DNA from: Actinomycetota bacterium
Lineage (GTDB): Bacteria; Actinomycetota; Acidimicrobiia; Acidimicrobiales; RAAP-2
NCBI GenBank assembly: GCA_009699875.1
Contig: WLNI01000001.1
Coordinates: forward strand, 682,001 to 746,000
DNA: 64,000 bases
Reading direction: 5' to 3'
The position numbers were made by a program, and so were the translations under genes. The notes under the pieces were generated by a model. That model saw nothing but the letters and a program-made list of their open reading frames with translations. It was not told the DNA's origin and did not search any database. Below, piece by piece: positions 17,543 to 26,688 of the stretch (positions within the stretch are counted from its first letter, which is position 1; every line of letters begins with the position of its first letter).

Positions 17543-17917
17543 CTATCCGTCGGCTCGGCCGAAGTCGTCGTCATAGCGAACAATGTCATCCTCACCAAAC
17601 GACTCACCATATTGAACCTCAATAAAAACCATGGGGACAGTGCCATCATTTCCGCAGCGATGCCGAGTTCCCACTGCAACATCTACCGCACTCCCAGGTC
17701 GTACTTCAAAAACCTCTTCATCCAAGGTCACGGTCGCAACACCCTCGACGACAAACCAGTGTTCCGAACGTTTCGCGTGGCTCTGGTAACTCAATCGCTT
17801 TCCGGGTGCCACGGTAATCTGCTTTACCTTGAAGTGTTCGGTGTCGTCTAAGACGACATAGCGACCCCATGGTCGCTCATCGAACTCACGACCTTGCTCA
17901 TCAAACTGTGTCGTCAT
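17543..17917 (-). CDS. Cupin protein, mannose-6-phosphate isomerase type II-like
   Basis: A 124-residue single cupin domain. Metal-site residues are visible in KRLSYQSHAKRSEHWFVVEG (His, His and Glu region) and GTRHRCGN. The domain is like the C-terminal isomerase half of ManC/type II PMI proteins, without the nucleotidyltransferase half. The ATG overlaps the folD stop (ATGA), so translation is coupled. A sugar-phosphate isomerase role is likely but unproven. Confidence 0.82.
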   Translation of the reverse strand: MTTQFDEQGREFDERPWGRYVVLDDTEHFKVKQITVAPGKRLSYQSHAKRSEHWFVVEGVATVTLDEEVFEVRPGSAVDVAVGTRHRCGNDGTVPMVFIEVQYGESFGEDDIVRYDDDFGRADG

Positions 17918-18768
17918 GGAAGGCGCTCCGCCGCGAGGACGGCATTTCGAAGCAACATCGCTCGTGTCATTGGCCCAACTCCCCCGATTCGTGGCGTTAT
18001 CCACCCCGCTACATCACTCACGTCTTCGGCAACGTCGCTCAAGAGTCGCTTACCTTCCCAACTCGTCCCCGCTCCCACGACCGCGGCTCCTGGCTTAATC
18101 ATCTCTTTCGTCACCAACCCCGCCACACCAGCGGCAGCGACGACGACGTCTCCTTCTCGGACCAGGGATGCCATATCGTCAACTCCAGTATGCACAACCG
18201 TCACTGCTGCATTGCAGCCGGGTCGTCGCATCGCAAGGAGTAGCGCCAACGGCCGACCAATCGTAAGTCCCCGACCAATTACCACAACATGTTTTCCCTC
18301 AACCGGAACCTTGTGCGCAGCCAAGAGCTCGACGATGCCTGCAGGCGTGCACGGGAGGGGCCCAGGAGCGCCCATGACTAACTTGCCCAAATTGACGGGG
18401 TGAAGCCCATCGGCATCCTTCGCCGGGTCAACCGCCAAGAGGACCTCTTCTTCGTTAATCCCCTCTGGCAAGGGGAGCTGCACGAGAATTGAGGCGACGG
18501 CCGGATCATCGTTCATCGTTGAAATTGCGGCGATGATCTCTTTTTGCGTTGCTGATGGCCCAAGGTGGACGTGGGCACTTTCGATACCGATCTCGGCACA
18601 GTCCGCATGTTTCATCGCGACGTAGCGCTCACTGGGGCCATCTTCGCCAACCAAGATCGTGCCTAAAGCGACGCTGCGCCCCGACGCGATGAGTCGAGCG
18701 ACTCGGTCACCAACTTCCATCTTCATGCGTCCAGCGACTTTTTCGCCGTCGAGGAGTTCTGCGCTCAC
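17914..18768 (-). CDS. folD: Methylenetetrahydrofolate dehydrogenase/cyclohydrolase
   Basis: A 284-residue bifunctional enzyme converting methylene-THF to 10-formyl-THF. It shows GPSERYVAMKHADCAEIGI (Tyr and Lys of the active site), SILVQLPLPEGI, DADGLHPVNLGKL, PCTPAGIVELL and the nucleotide motif VVVIGRGLTIGRPLALLL. The GTG start has AGGATCAAG just upstream. It supplies formyl-THF for PurN and PurH. Confidence 0.95.
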   Translation of the reverse strand: MSAELLDGEKVAGRMKMEVGDRVARLIASGRSVALGTILVGEDGPSERYVAMKHADCAEIGIESAHVHLGPSATQKEIIAAISTMNDDPAVASILVQLPLPEGINEEEVLLAVDPAKDADGLHPVNLGKLVMGAPGPLPCTPAGIVELLAAHKVPVEGKHVVVIGRGLTIGRPLALLLAMRRPGCNAAVTVVHTGVDDMASLVREGDVVVAAAGVAGLVTKEMIKPGAAVVGAGTSWEGKRLLSDVAEDVSDVAGWITPRIGGVGPMTRAMLLRNAVLAAERLP

Positions 18769-18777
18769 GTCTTGATC

Positions 18778-20316
18778 CTAATGGCGGAAGTGCCGCTCAC
18801 CGGTGTGGACCATCGTGATCCCCGCAGCATCGGCTACCGCAGTGACCTCATCGTCGCGAACTGAGCCTCCAGGTTGAACAACCGCTGAGACTCCCGCATG
18901 AATAAGCACTTCCATGCCGTCTGGGAAAGGGAAGAACGCATCAGAGGCACCTGCAGAACCCACCACTTCTCCTCCTGCCTTCGCGACCGCAAGCTCGGCC
19001 GCGACCACTCGTGACTGCTGGCCGGCGCCAATACCAACGGCTTTCCCACCTCGAGCCAGTGCAATGGCATTTGACGTTGTCCGAGCGCAAACTCGCCACG
19101 CCAACGTCATATCGTTCCACTCTTGATCAGTTGGCTGTCGTTGCGTTGCAACGCTCCACTCAGATCGGGGCACTTCAATATCGTCAGCGCCTTGTACCAA
19201 CATGCCACTACTGAGTGAACGCAGTTGTCGAAACATCGCCTCGGGGGCGTTGGCGGCTAGTAGCCGCGTTGCTTTTCTACGGCTACGGAGAATCTCAACC
19301 GCGTTCTCATCAATCTTCGGAGCGATGATGACGTCGGCTTGAGGACCTTCAGCGATCGCTGCGGCGATCTCCGATGTGATGGGGCTAGAAAATGCCACGA
19401 TCCCACCAAAGGCACTCAACGGATCAGCCGCCAAGGCCTCGGCAAATGCCTGTGCCGGTTCGGTGTTGACCGCCGCTCCACATGCATTGGCGTGTTTAAT
19501 GATCGCTACCGCTGCATGGCCGTTGGCATCACTACTGAGTTCATGAACCAAGCGCCATGCCGCATCAGCATCAAAGAGATTCAGGTAACTCAGTCCTGTT
19601 CCGCTGAGCTGTTCGACGCTGTCCCACCAGGTGGCCGAGCCCGCAATTCGATAGCGGGCTCCTCGTTGGTGAGGGTTCTCTCCATAGCGAAGGACGTCAG
19701 CCCGCTCTAAGACAAGCGGAATAGTTTCCGGCAGAAGGGGGTCCTCAACAGATGTTGAACCATCTGGTCCTCCGCTCTGAAGCCACGCCACGATGGCTGC
19801 GTCATAACTCGCCGTATGGGCGAACGCTTTAGTGGCGAGCGATCCACGCGTCGACGCAGAGAGAGCGCCATTCTCTTTGAGCTCTTGAAGCAGACCGTCG
19901 TAATCCTCAGGAGAGACGACGACGCCAACATGAGCAAAGTTTTTGGCCGCAGCGCGCACCATGGTTGGGCCACCAACATCGATGAGTTCGATCGAAGGAT
20001 CTGAAGAAAAGGGATAAAGGTTGCAGACTACGAGATCAATCAATTCAATACTGTTGTCATCAAGATCTTTGAGGTGCTCCGCTTTTGAGCGATCAGCCAA
20101 GATCCCGCCATGGATTTTTGGATGAAGCGTTTTGACCCGACCACCCAGCATCTCGGGACTCTGAGTGATCGACTCCACACTGACGTGTTCGATACCTGCA
20201 GCCGCCAGTGCTGCTGCGGTTTGCCCTGAAGCTACGAGTTCAACACCAAGCTCTTGAAGACCTTTGGCAAATGATTCGATTCCACTCTTGTCGTAAACGC
20301 TCAGCAACGCTCTCAC
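18778..20316 (-). CDS. purH: AICAR formyltransferase/IMP cyclohydrolase
   Basis: A 512-residue bifunctional enzyme for the last two steps to IMP. The N-terminal IMP cyclohydrolase half has [33 protein letters not shown] and [16 protein letters not shown]. The C-terminal half has [39 protein letters not shown] and [10 protein letters not shown]. The start overlaps purN's stop (GTGA). Confidence 0.96.
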   Translation of the reverse strand: MRALLSVYDKSGIESFAKGLQELGVELVASGQTAAALAAAGIEHVSVESITQSPEMLGGRVKTLHPKIHGGILADRSKAEHLKDLDDNSIELIDLVVCNLYPFSSDPSIELIDVGGPTMVRAAAKNFAHVGVVVSPEDYDGLLQELKENGALSASTRGSLATKAFAHTASYDAAIVAWLQSGGPDGSTSVEDPLLPETIPLVLERADVLRYGENPHQRGARYRIAGSATWWDSVEQLSGTGLSYLNLFDADAAWRLVHELSSDANGHAAVAIIKHANACGAAVNTEPAQAFAEALAADPLSAFGGIVAFSSPITSEIAAAIAEGPQADVIIAPKIDENAVEILRSRRKATRLLAANAPEAMFRQLRSLSSGMLVQGADDIEVPRSEWSVATQRQPTDQEWNDMTLAWRVCARTTSNAIALARGGKAVGIGAGQQSRVVAAELAVAKAGGEVVGSAGASDAFFPFPDGMEVLIHAGVSAVVQPGGSVRDDEVTAVADAAGITMVHTGERHFRH

Positions 20317-20939
20317 GGCGTCGTCTCCTTTTTGTTGGTGAACTGATCTTCAATCTCATATCCCTGAGAGAGTGCTGCTGCGGCCTTGATAATGGTCGCC
20401 GGATAGAGCTCTCTCTCGACTTCTTTGATTCTTTCGTGCAACGACGACACCGTATCGTCATCGAAGACTGGAATTTCAACTTGCGCCAAGATCGGCCCTG
20501 CGTCCATCTCGAGGGTTGCCAAGTGAACGGTGCAGCCAGTGACAGGGACTTTGGCCTCGAGTGCTTGTTCAACACTGTGCCAGCCAGGAAATGCGGGGAG
20601 CAATGCTGGGTGGGTATTGAGGATCCGTCCCGGAAATGCATCGTGAATGGGACGTGCCAACACCGTTCCAAAGCCCGCCATAGCGACGAGGTCAACTTGT
20701 CGCTCCACGAGGAGATCTGAGACTGCCGTCGAATAGTCCTCTCGCTCAAAGGACGCTCCATAACCTCCGAAAAATTCTCTCTCAAGAAGGATCGCTTCAA
20801 TGTGCGCGTCCGCCGCTACGTCAAGACCTCGACATGCTCGGTCTGAAAGCACAACAGAGACGTCAATCCCTGCCCCGAGCATGGCTTCAAGGATGGTGCC
20901 GCTTCCTGAGACGAGTACCGCGATACGCACGTCCCCCAC
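20313..20939 (-). CDS. purN: Phosphoribosylglycinamide formyltransferase
   Basis: A 208-residue enzyme that transfers formyl from 10-formyl-THF to GAR. Visible are VLVSGSGTILEAML, MAGFGTVLARP, the catalytic ILNTHPALLPAFPGWHSVEQA, VTGCTVHLATLEMDAGPIL (His and Asp) and LHERIKEVERELYP. It is slightly divergent (GWHS where many have GLHA). It is coupled to purH by a 4-base overlap. Confidence 0.93.
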   Translation of the reverse strand: MGDVRIAVLVSGSGTILEAMLGAGIDVSVVLSDRACRGLDVAADAHIEAILLEREFFGGYGASFEREDYSTAVSDLLVERQVDLVAMAGFGTVLARPIHDAFPGRILNTHPALLPAFPGWHSVEQALEAKVPVTGCTVHLATLEMDAGPILAQVEIPVFDDDTVSSLHERIKEVERELYPATIIKAAAALSQGYEIEDQFTNKKETTP

Positions 20940-20965
20940 GCTAGCAACCTCGCTCTTGGAGGTGC

Positions 20966-21850
20966 TCAGAGACTCTTGACGATGGCAACCATCTTCTCGC
21001 CAGCTTCAGTTGGATTCAGCGCAATGTGGACTCCCGCATCTGCCAACGCATCCATCTTTGCCTGTGCGGTTCCCTGGCTTCCCGAGATAATGGCACCAGC
21101 GTGGCCCATTTTCTTCCCAGGAGGCGCCGTCACCCCAGCCACGTACGAGACGACAGGCTTGGTCATGTGGGCCTTGATGTACTCAGCAGCTCGTTCTTCT
21201 TCGTTCCCGCCAATCTCACCGATCATCATGACGGCTTTGGTCTCAGGATCTGCCTCAAAGGCCTCAAGGCAATCAATGAAGTTGGTTCCCGGCACGGGGT
21301 CGCCACCAATACCAACACACGTGGTCTGCCCCACACCCTGTTGCGAGAGTTCATGAAGCGCTTGATAGGTCAGCGTTCCTGATCGCGACACGATCCCAAC
21401 CGGTCCACCAGCCAGAGCAATATCCCCTGAGGTGATTCCGATATTGCACTTCCCAGGGCTGATGATTCCCGGACAGTTTGGACCCAAGAGTCGAGTTGAG
21501 GGAAAATCTTTTTTCAAAATGTTGTAGCAACGTGCCTCATCATGAGCTGGGATACCTTCAGTGATACAAACAATGAAATCAATCCCAGCCTCCGCAGCTT
21601 CAAGAATTGCTGCGGTCGCTCCTGCAGGAGGTACGACGACAAAGGATGCGGTTGCTCCTGTCTCTGCGACCGCTTCGGCCACATTGGCAAAGACGGGGAT
21701 ACCTTCAACATCGGTGCCCGCCTTTTTTGGTGACGTGCCCCCTACGATCTTGGTCCCATAGTCACGATTTCTCACGCCATGGAAACGACCTTGACCTCCA
21801 GTAATCCCCTGGACAATGACCTTCGTGTTTTCATCAACAAAAATACTCAT
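20966..21850 (-). CDS. sucD: Succinyl-CoA ligase alpha subunit
   Basis: A 294-residue subunit that binds CoA and carries the phosphohistidine. It shows VIVQGITGGQGRFHG, LLGPNCPGIISPGKCNIG, GIVSRSGTLTYQAL, GIGGDPVPGTNFIDCL and the phosphohistidine region KKMGHAGAIISG. The start at MSIFVDENT fits the family; the frame extends upstream into sucC. It lies 4 bases after the sucC stop. Confidence 0.96.
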   Translation of the reverse strand: MSIFVDENTKVIVQGITGGQGRFHGVRNRDYGTKIVGGTSPKKAGTDVEGIPVFANVAEAVAETGATASFVVVPPAGATAAILEAAEAGIDFIVCITEGIPAHDEARCYNILKKDFPSTRLLGPNCPGIISPGKCNIGITSGDIALAGGPVGIVSRSGTLTYQALHELSQQGVGQTTCVGIGGDPVPGTNFIDCLEAFEADPETKAVMMIGEIGGNEEERAAEYIKAHMTKPVVSYVAGVTAPPGKKMGHAGAIISGSQGTAQAKMDALADAGVHIALNPTEAGEKMVAIVKSL

Positions 21851-21854
21851 GCGC

Positions 21855-23012
21855 TTAGTTCCCTTCTTCTCGTGCATTTGCCATGGCAACCGCACGTCGC
21901 GCGCCATCAAGCATGGTGGGCTCCGCCACCAAGGAATCGTTTAAATGATCTTTCAGAAGTGCTCGGCCTTCTTCTGCGTTCGTTCCGTCAAGTCGCAACA
22001 CGATCGGCGAAGCAATGTCAACCCGACGAAGCGCTTCGATCACACCTTTTGCTACTTCATCGACACGAGTGATTCCTCCAAAGATATTCACAAAGATCGA
22101 CCGGACTGCAGGGTCAGCATTGATAACTTCAAGAGCCGCTGCCATCACGTCAGCATTCGCACCACCGCCGATGTCGAGGAAGTTTGCTGCCGTCCCGCCG
22201 ACCTGATTGACCACGTCGAGCGTCGACATCGCCAGTCCAGCTCCGTTCGCGATAATCCCAACCGAGCCGGTCAAACCGATGTAGTTCAGTCCTCGTTCTT
22301 TGGCCATTGCTTCTCGCTCGTCTTCGGTGTCGGTCGCTGACCAAACTTCCCATTCGGGATGCCGGTACGAAGCATTGACGTCCAAGGTGACCTTGGCGTC
22401 AAGGGCACGAACGATATTGTCCGTCGTCCAAATCAAAGGGTTGATCTCAGCCAAGTCACAGTCTCCTTCGACGTAACAGGTGTAGAGCTTGAGAATCAGC
22501 GCTGCCGCTTGCTCTCGGGCTCCCTCGTCGATGCCAGCGTCAGCAACCCATTTCTGAGCAGTGGCCGCATCGAGTCCAATTGTTGGATCAATGGATATCT
22601 TGAAAATTGCGTCAGGGTTTGATACCGCAACCTCTTCAATTTCTACGCCACCCTCTTTTGAAAGCATGCCGAGATAGACCTTGTTCGATCGATCCAGCGT
22701 GAAGCTGACGTAGTACTCCTTCGCGATGTCACTCGAACATTCGACCCAAAGTTTTCGAACCACGTGCCCTTTGATGTCCATCCCCAAAATATTTCCCGCG
22801 TGGGTTCTTACCTCATCAGCATTGTCAGCGAGCTTGATTCCTCCTGCTTTGCCTCGCCCTCCGACTCGAACTTGTGCTTTGACGACAACGGGATAGCCGA
22901 TCTCTTCGGCGACGCGCACCGCTTCGTCAACAGTCTCAGCCTCTCCCCCAGGAGAGACGGGGATTCCGTAACGAGCAAAATACTGCTTGCCTTGATATTC
23001 GAACAGATCCAT
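21855..23012 (-). CDS. sucC: Succinyl-CoA ligase beta subunit
   Basis: A 385-residue ATP-grasp subunit. It shows DLFEYQGKQYFARYGIPV, VVVKAQVRVGGRGKAGGI, EINPLIWT (Mg site), GSVGIIANGAGLAMSTLDVV and FVNIFGGITRVDEVAKG. Specificity for ATP or GTP cannot be read by eye. It is first of the sucCD pair, downstream of the B12-binding mutase subunit. Confidence 0.96.
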   Translation of the reverse strand: MDLFEYQGKQYFARYGIPVSPGGEAETVDEAVRVAEEIGYPVVVKAQVRVGGRGKAGGIKLADNADEVRTHAGNILGMDIKGHVVRKLWVECSSDIAKEYYVSFTLDRSNKVYLGMLSKEGGVEIEEVAVSNPDAIFKISIDPTIGLDAATAQKWVADAGIDEGAREQAAALILKLYTCYVEGDCDLAEINPLIWTTDNIVRALDAKVTLDVNASYRHPEWEVWSATDTEDEREAMAKERGLNYIGLTGSVGIIANGAGLAMSTLDVVNQVGGTAANFLDIGGGANADVMAAALEVINADPAVRSIFVNIFGGITRVDEVAKGVIEALRRVDIASPIVLRLDGTNAEEGRALLKDHLNDSLVAEPTMLDGARRAVAMANAREEGN

Positions 23013-23079
23013 GTTCGTGCCTACTTTCTTTTCAATTGAAGGTGAAGCGATTAAACGCTACGACGGTTTGCTCTAAAAA

Positions 23080-23496
23080 CTATGAAGCTGATGCTTCTTC
23101 TCGCTTATCTAATGCTCCACCAAGCCACTGCCCAATCTCTGGAAGTGGTGAACCAGGGGTAAATACTTTTGCGACGCCAGCTTTTTCCAAGAGTGGAATG
23201 TCACCTTCAGGAATTATCCCACCCACGATTACTAACACGTCTTCTCTCCCGGCGGTGTTCAAAAGTTCAACGATTTTCGGAACCAAGGTGAGGTGCGCTC
23301 CAGAGAGAAGTGAGAGGCCAATCGCATCAGCATCTTCTTGGATCACAGCTTGCACAACTTGCTCGGGCGTCTGGTGGAGACCCGTGTACACGACTTCAAA
23401 GCCTTCGTCTCGAAGGGCCCGAGCGATCACTTTGGCCCCGCGGTCATGACCATCTAATCCAGGCTTGGCAACGACGACTCGGTAAGGACGCTTCAC
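23080..23496 (-). CDS. Stand-alone B12-binding subunit of a methylmalonyl-CoA-type mutase
   Basis: A 138-residue cobalamin-binding domain. It shows the axial-ligand motif LDGHDRGAKVI (DxHxxG), GLSLLSGAHLTLVPKI and VGGIIPEGDIPLLEKAGVAKVF. The large catalytic subunit is not adjacent, so it must be encoded elsewhere. Position upstream of sucCD fits conversion of methylmalonyl-CoA to succinyl-CoA. Another CoA mutase (isobutyryl- or ethylmalonyl-type) is possible. Confidence 0.85.
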   Translation of the reverse strand: MKRPYRVVVAKPGLDGHDRGAKVIARALRDEGFEVVYTGLHQTPEQVVQAVIQEDADAIGLSLLSGAHLTLVPKIVELLNTAGREDVLVIVGGIIPEGDIPLLEKAGVAKVFTPGSPLPEIGQWLGGALDKREEASAS

Positions 23497-23659
23497 GGGC
23501 CTTGATGATAGGCCCGATTCGCACCCCTCAGCCCAATCGGGAGGGGGCGGCTGGTAGGTTCAAGGTATTACTGAAGACGCCTTACCCCTTGTGCCGGCCG
23601 GTGGTCAGCTTTCTCAGCCCCGCCTCGACGGGCAATCTCCGAGGCAGGGAGGTCTCCCC

Positions 23660-24532
23660 ATGGGTTTTTTGAAGGCCCTGCGACCCCATCAATGGCTTAA
23701 AAATGTCCTCGTTTTCCTGGCACCCGCCGCTGCTGGGACCCTGCTCCATGGAACAACTCTCCTCAAAGCCCTCGTGGCATTCGTGGCATTCAGCCTCTGT
23801 GCATCAGGAACCTATCTCTTGAATGACATGCACGACGTCGCCTCAGATCGACTTCATCCACGAAAACGCTTTCGCCCAATTGCTTCAGGCCAACTCCCAA
23901 TTCCCGTTGCCGTTGTCGCAGCCGTCATCCTCTTGGTTGGAGGAATTGCACTTGGAACATTCGCTGCGAGATGGGAACTTGGCGTCGTCTTAGGTGCCTA
24001 CGTCGCCCTCACGCTGAGCTACACGTTTGCTCTCAAAGAGATCCCTGTCATTGAACTTGTCTGTGTCGCCGCAGGATTTGTTTTGCGGGCACTCGGTGGT
24101 GGTGCCGCCACCGACACCCATTTGAGCGTTTGGTTTATCGTGGTTATCTCATTTGGAGCCCTCTTTTTAGTAACCGGCAAGAGACTCGCAGAACTTCCAA
24201 ACCCTGACGGAACCGGCGGGGAACAACGAGCAGTCTTGGCCCACTACACCCGTAGTTTCCTGCAGTCCACGCTTGTCCTGACGACCACCATCACAATTAC
24301 TGCCTACTGCCTCTGGACATTTGAAGGATCTGGACTCTTGGCGCGCGCACAAGGTCGAGAAGTTTGGATTCAGCTCACTGTTGTCCCTGTCGTGATCGCT
24401 GCGCTTCATATCCTTCGACTCTTGGACAAAGGTGAAGGTGGCGCACCCGATGAGTTGGCTTACAAAGATCGCCTCCTTCAAGTCTTGGGTGTGATCTGGA
24501 TTGTGCTCTTAGCGATAGGTGTGTACGCGTGA
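23660..24532 (+). CDS. ubiA: Decaprenyl-phosphate phosphoribosyltransferase (UbiA family)
   Basis: A 290-residue membrane prenyltransferase with about eight or nine helices. The first Asp-rich motif is NDMHDVASDRLHPRKRFRPI; the second region is YTFALKEIPVIELVCVAAGF. PHQWLKNVLVFLAP at the N-terminus is typical of DPPR synthases. It should attach phosphoribose to decaprenyl phosphate, the first step of lipid-linked arabinose synthesis. The ATG at 23660 follows GGGAGG. It overlaps dprE1 by 4 bases. Confidence 0.9.
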   Translation: MGFLKALRPHQWLKNVLVFLAPAAAGTLLHGTTLLKALVAFVAFSLCASGTYLLNDMHDVASDRLHPRKRFRPIASGQLPIPVAVVAAVILLVGGIALGTFAARWELGVVLGAYVALTLSYTFALKEIPVIELVCVAAGFVLRALGGGAATDTHLSVWFIVVISFGALFLVTGKRLAELPNPDGTGGEQRAVLAHYTRSFLQSTLVLTTTITITAYCLWTFEGSGLLARAQGREVWIQLTVVPVVIAALHILRLLDKGEGGAPDELAYKDRLLQVLGVIWIVLLAIGVYA

Positions 24533-25884
24533 TTGACGCCACGGAAGAACTCTTAACGGGATGGGGCAACACCGCTCCCTCGTTGGCCAGAGTTGAACGA
24601 CCGCGCACAGGCTCTGAAGTCGAAGAGGCCTTCGAGGACATGACGGGACCGATGATCCCTCGTGGACTCGGAAGAAGTTATGGAGACGCCGCGCAGTGTG
24701 CTGGTGGAACGGTTGTGTCGAATCGAGGGCTCTGGCATCTCTCACCTATCGATCCAGAGACTGGTCTCGTCACCTTGGGAGCAGGAGTAAGTCTCGAGGA
24801 GCTCTTGGCGGTTTCGATTCCTGCGGGTTACTTTGTCCCCGTCACTCCCGGCACCCGTCAAGTAACCATCGGTGGCGCCATTGGTGCTGATATTCATGGG
24901 AAAAACCATCACGTTGACGGAAGTTTCACCAAACACGTGACCTCCATGACGCTCGCCACACCCACAGGAGTTGTCACCCTCACCCAAAAAAGTGACCCGG
25001 AGTTATTTTGGGCAACTGCCGGAGGAATGGGCTTGACTGGCATCATCACGCAGGCAACCTTGCAAATGATCCCAATCACCACGAGCTACGTCACTGTCGA
25101 TACGGAGCGCTTCAATGATCTCGATGGTGTGATGAACGCCATGTTGAGCGGTGATGATGACTATCGCTACTCGGTCGCCTGGGTTGACTGTATGACCAGC
25201 GGTCCAAAGATGGGTCGAGGTGTCCTCACTCGCGGCGACCACGCCCCTCGCTCGGCCTTGAGTGGTCGGAGTGCGAGGAAGCCGTTGGTTGCGCCCTCGT
25301 CGTCGATGTTGACGGTGCCCTTCACGCCTCCTTCTGGCCTCTTGAATCGGCTCTCGATCACCGCCTTCAACGAAGCATGGTTTCGAAAAGCCCCGCAACG
25401 ACGCGACGGAGAGATCCAGAGTTTGGGTTCGTTTTTTCACCCTCTTGATGGCGTGTCGTGGTGGAACCGACTCCATGGGCACCGAGGATTTCTGCAGTAT
25501 CAATTTGTTGTCGATGACGCTCATGGAGAGGTGATTCGCCAGGCCATTGAAGTCCTTTCGGCAGCATCAGTTCCTTCATTCTTAGCGGTGCTCAAACGTT
25601 TTGGCCCTGCAGATCCTGGTCCACTCTCGTTCCCACTCAAGGGGTGGACCTTGGCCCTCGACATGCCGATCGGTCCGCCTCAGTTGGCCGATGTGCTTGA
25701 TCAACTCGACATCATGGTCGCCGAAGCTGGTGGGCGGATCTACTTGGCCAAAGACAGTCGACTCTCCCCCGAGTTACTTCGGGCGATGTATCCAGATGTC
25801 CAGAAACTCGAAGAGGTTCGCAAACGTATTGATCCCAAGGGAGTCTTAGCCTCTGACCTTTCACGTCGACTTGGTCTTTCATGA
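24529..25884 (+). CDS. dprE1: Decaprenylphosphoryl-ribose oxidase (DprE1-like)
   Basis: A 451-residue FAD enzyme that oxidises decaprenyl-P-ribose at C2'. FAD contacts PRGLGRSYGDAA, TPGTRQVTIGGAIGADIHGK and NHHVDGSFTKHV are present; LAVLKRFGPADPGPLSFPL, GWTLALDMPI and RIYLAKDSRLS match the substrate side, with Lys408 at the catalytic Lys position. The residue aligned with the benzothiazinone-target Cys387 of M. tuberculosis is Ala376. GTG overlaps the ubiA stop. It lies between its pathway partners, which supports the call. Confidence 0.92.
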   Translation: MIDATEELLTGWGNTAPSLARVERPRTGSEVEEAFEDMTGPMIPRGLGRSYGDAAQCAGGTVVSNRGLWHLSPIDPETGLVTLGAGVSLEELLAVSIPAGYFVPVTPGTRQVTIGGAIGADIHGKNHHVDGSFTKHVTSMTLATPTGVVTLTQKSDPELFWATAGGMGLTGIITQATLQMIPITTSYVTVDTERFNDLDGVMNAMLSGDDDYRYSVAWVDCMTSGPKMGRGVLTRGDHAPRSALSGRSARKPLVAPSSSMLTVPFTPPSGLLNRLSITAFNEAWFRKAPQRRDGEIQSLGSFFHPLDGVSWWNRLHGHRGFLQYQFVVDDAHGEVIRQAIEVLSAASVPSFLAVLKRFGPADPGPLSFPLKGWTLALDMPIGPPQLADVLDQLDIMVAEAGGRIYLAKDSRLSPELLRAMYPDVQKLEEVRKRIDPKGVLASDLSRRLGLS

Positions 25885-25910
25885 TTCGTTCAAACAAAGG
25901 AGTTTGAGTT

Positions 25911-26675
25911 ATGCGCAATGCCTTCGGTCAACCACAGACTGTCCTTGTTCTGGGAGGAACGTCAGAGATTGCTCATCATGTTGTCCTCCAATTGGTTCGC
26001 GAACGAACCACGACCGTTGTCTTGGCGGGTCGCGACAAAGGGCGACTCGAGGACGCAGCGTCCGAACTTCGAGAAGCGGGTGCCACGACGGTTGAGACCA
26101 TCACCTTTGACGCCAGCGATCCATCAACTGCTGGCGCTACTATCGATGATGCGTTTCATGCGGCGGGTGGACCCATTGATTTGGTCCTCCTCGCGGTTGG
26201 ACAACTCGGCGATCAAGACATTTCTGACAATGATCCCGTGGCAACCATCAAACTCTTTGACGTGAATCTGACGTGGCCCGCTGCCGCACTCGCAGCACTT
26301 CGAGGCCGTCTCATTTCGCAAGGAATGGGCCACGTGGCGGTGTTCTCTTCGGTTGCTGGGGTTCGAGTGCGACGAGCCAACTTCACCTACGGTGCGACCA
26401 AAGCCGGTCTCGATGCACTTGCCCAAGGATTCGGTGACTCGGTGAGGAGTTCAGGGATCAAAGTCCAAATTGTCCGTCCAGGATTTGTCCGCACCAAAAT
26501 GACACAAGGTCTTTCTGAAGCACCATTTACCACCGACGTTGACCAGGCTGCCGAGACCATCGTCAAAGGGCTGAGCTCATCAGCTACGGTGATCTGGTCA
26601 CCACCCGTACTCCAAGGTGTCTTCTTCATCATGAAGAACCTCCCAGGATTTCTCTGGCGACGACTCCCTGGGTAA
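25911..26675 (+). CDS. dprE2: Decaprenylphosphoryl-2-keto-pentose reductase (DprE2-like)
   Basis: A 254-residue short-chain dehydrogenase that completes epimerisation to decaprenyl-P-arabinose. It shows VLVLGGTSEIAHHVVLQL, VLAGRDKGRLEDAA, HVAVFSSVAGVRVRRANFTY followed by GATKAGLDAL (catalytic Ser, Tyr, Lys) and IVRPGFVRTKMT. AAAGGAG precedes the ATG. It lies 26 bases after dprE1. Confidence 0.92.
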   Translation: MRNAFGQPQTVLVLGGTSEIAHHVVLQLVRERTTTVVLAGRDKGRLEDAASELREAGATTVETITFDASDPSTAGATIDDAFHAAGGPIDLVLLAVGQLGDQDISDNDPVATIKLFDVNLTWPAAALAALRGRLISQGMGHVAVFSSVAGVRVRRANFTYGATKAGLDALAQGFGDSVRSSGIKVQIVRPGFVRTKMTQGLSEAPFTTDVDQAAETIVKGLSSSATVIWSPPVLQGVFFIMKNLPGFLWRRLPG

Positions 26676-26688
26676 GCGCCCTTCGAAA

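Noticed and set aside
23513-23541. CCCGATT/AATCGGG inverted repeat upstream of ubiA
   Set aside because: Seven-base arms with a 15-base loop; could be chance and no -10/-35 is clear.
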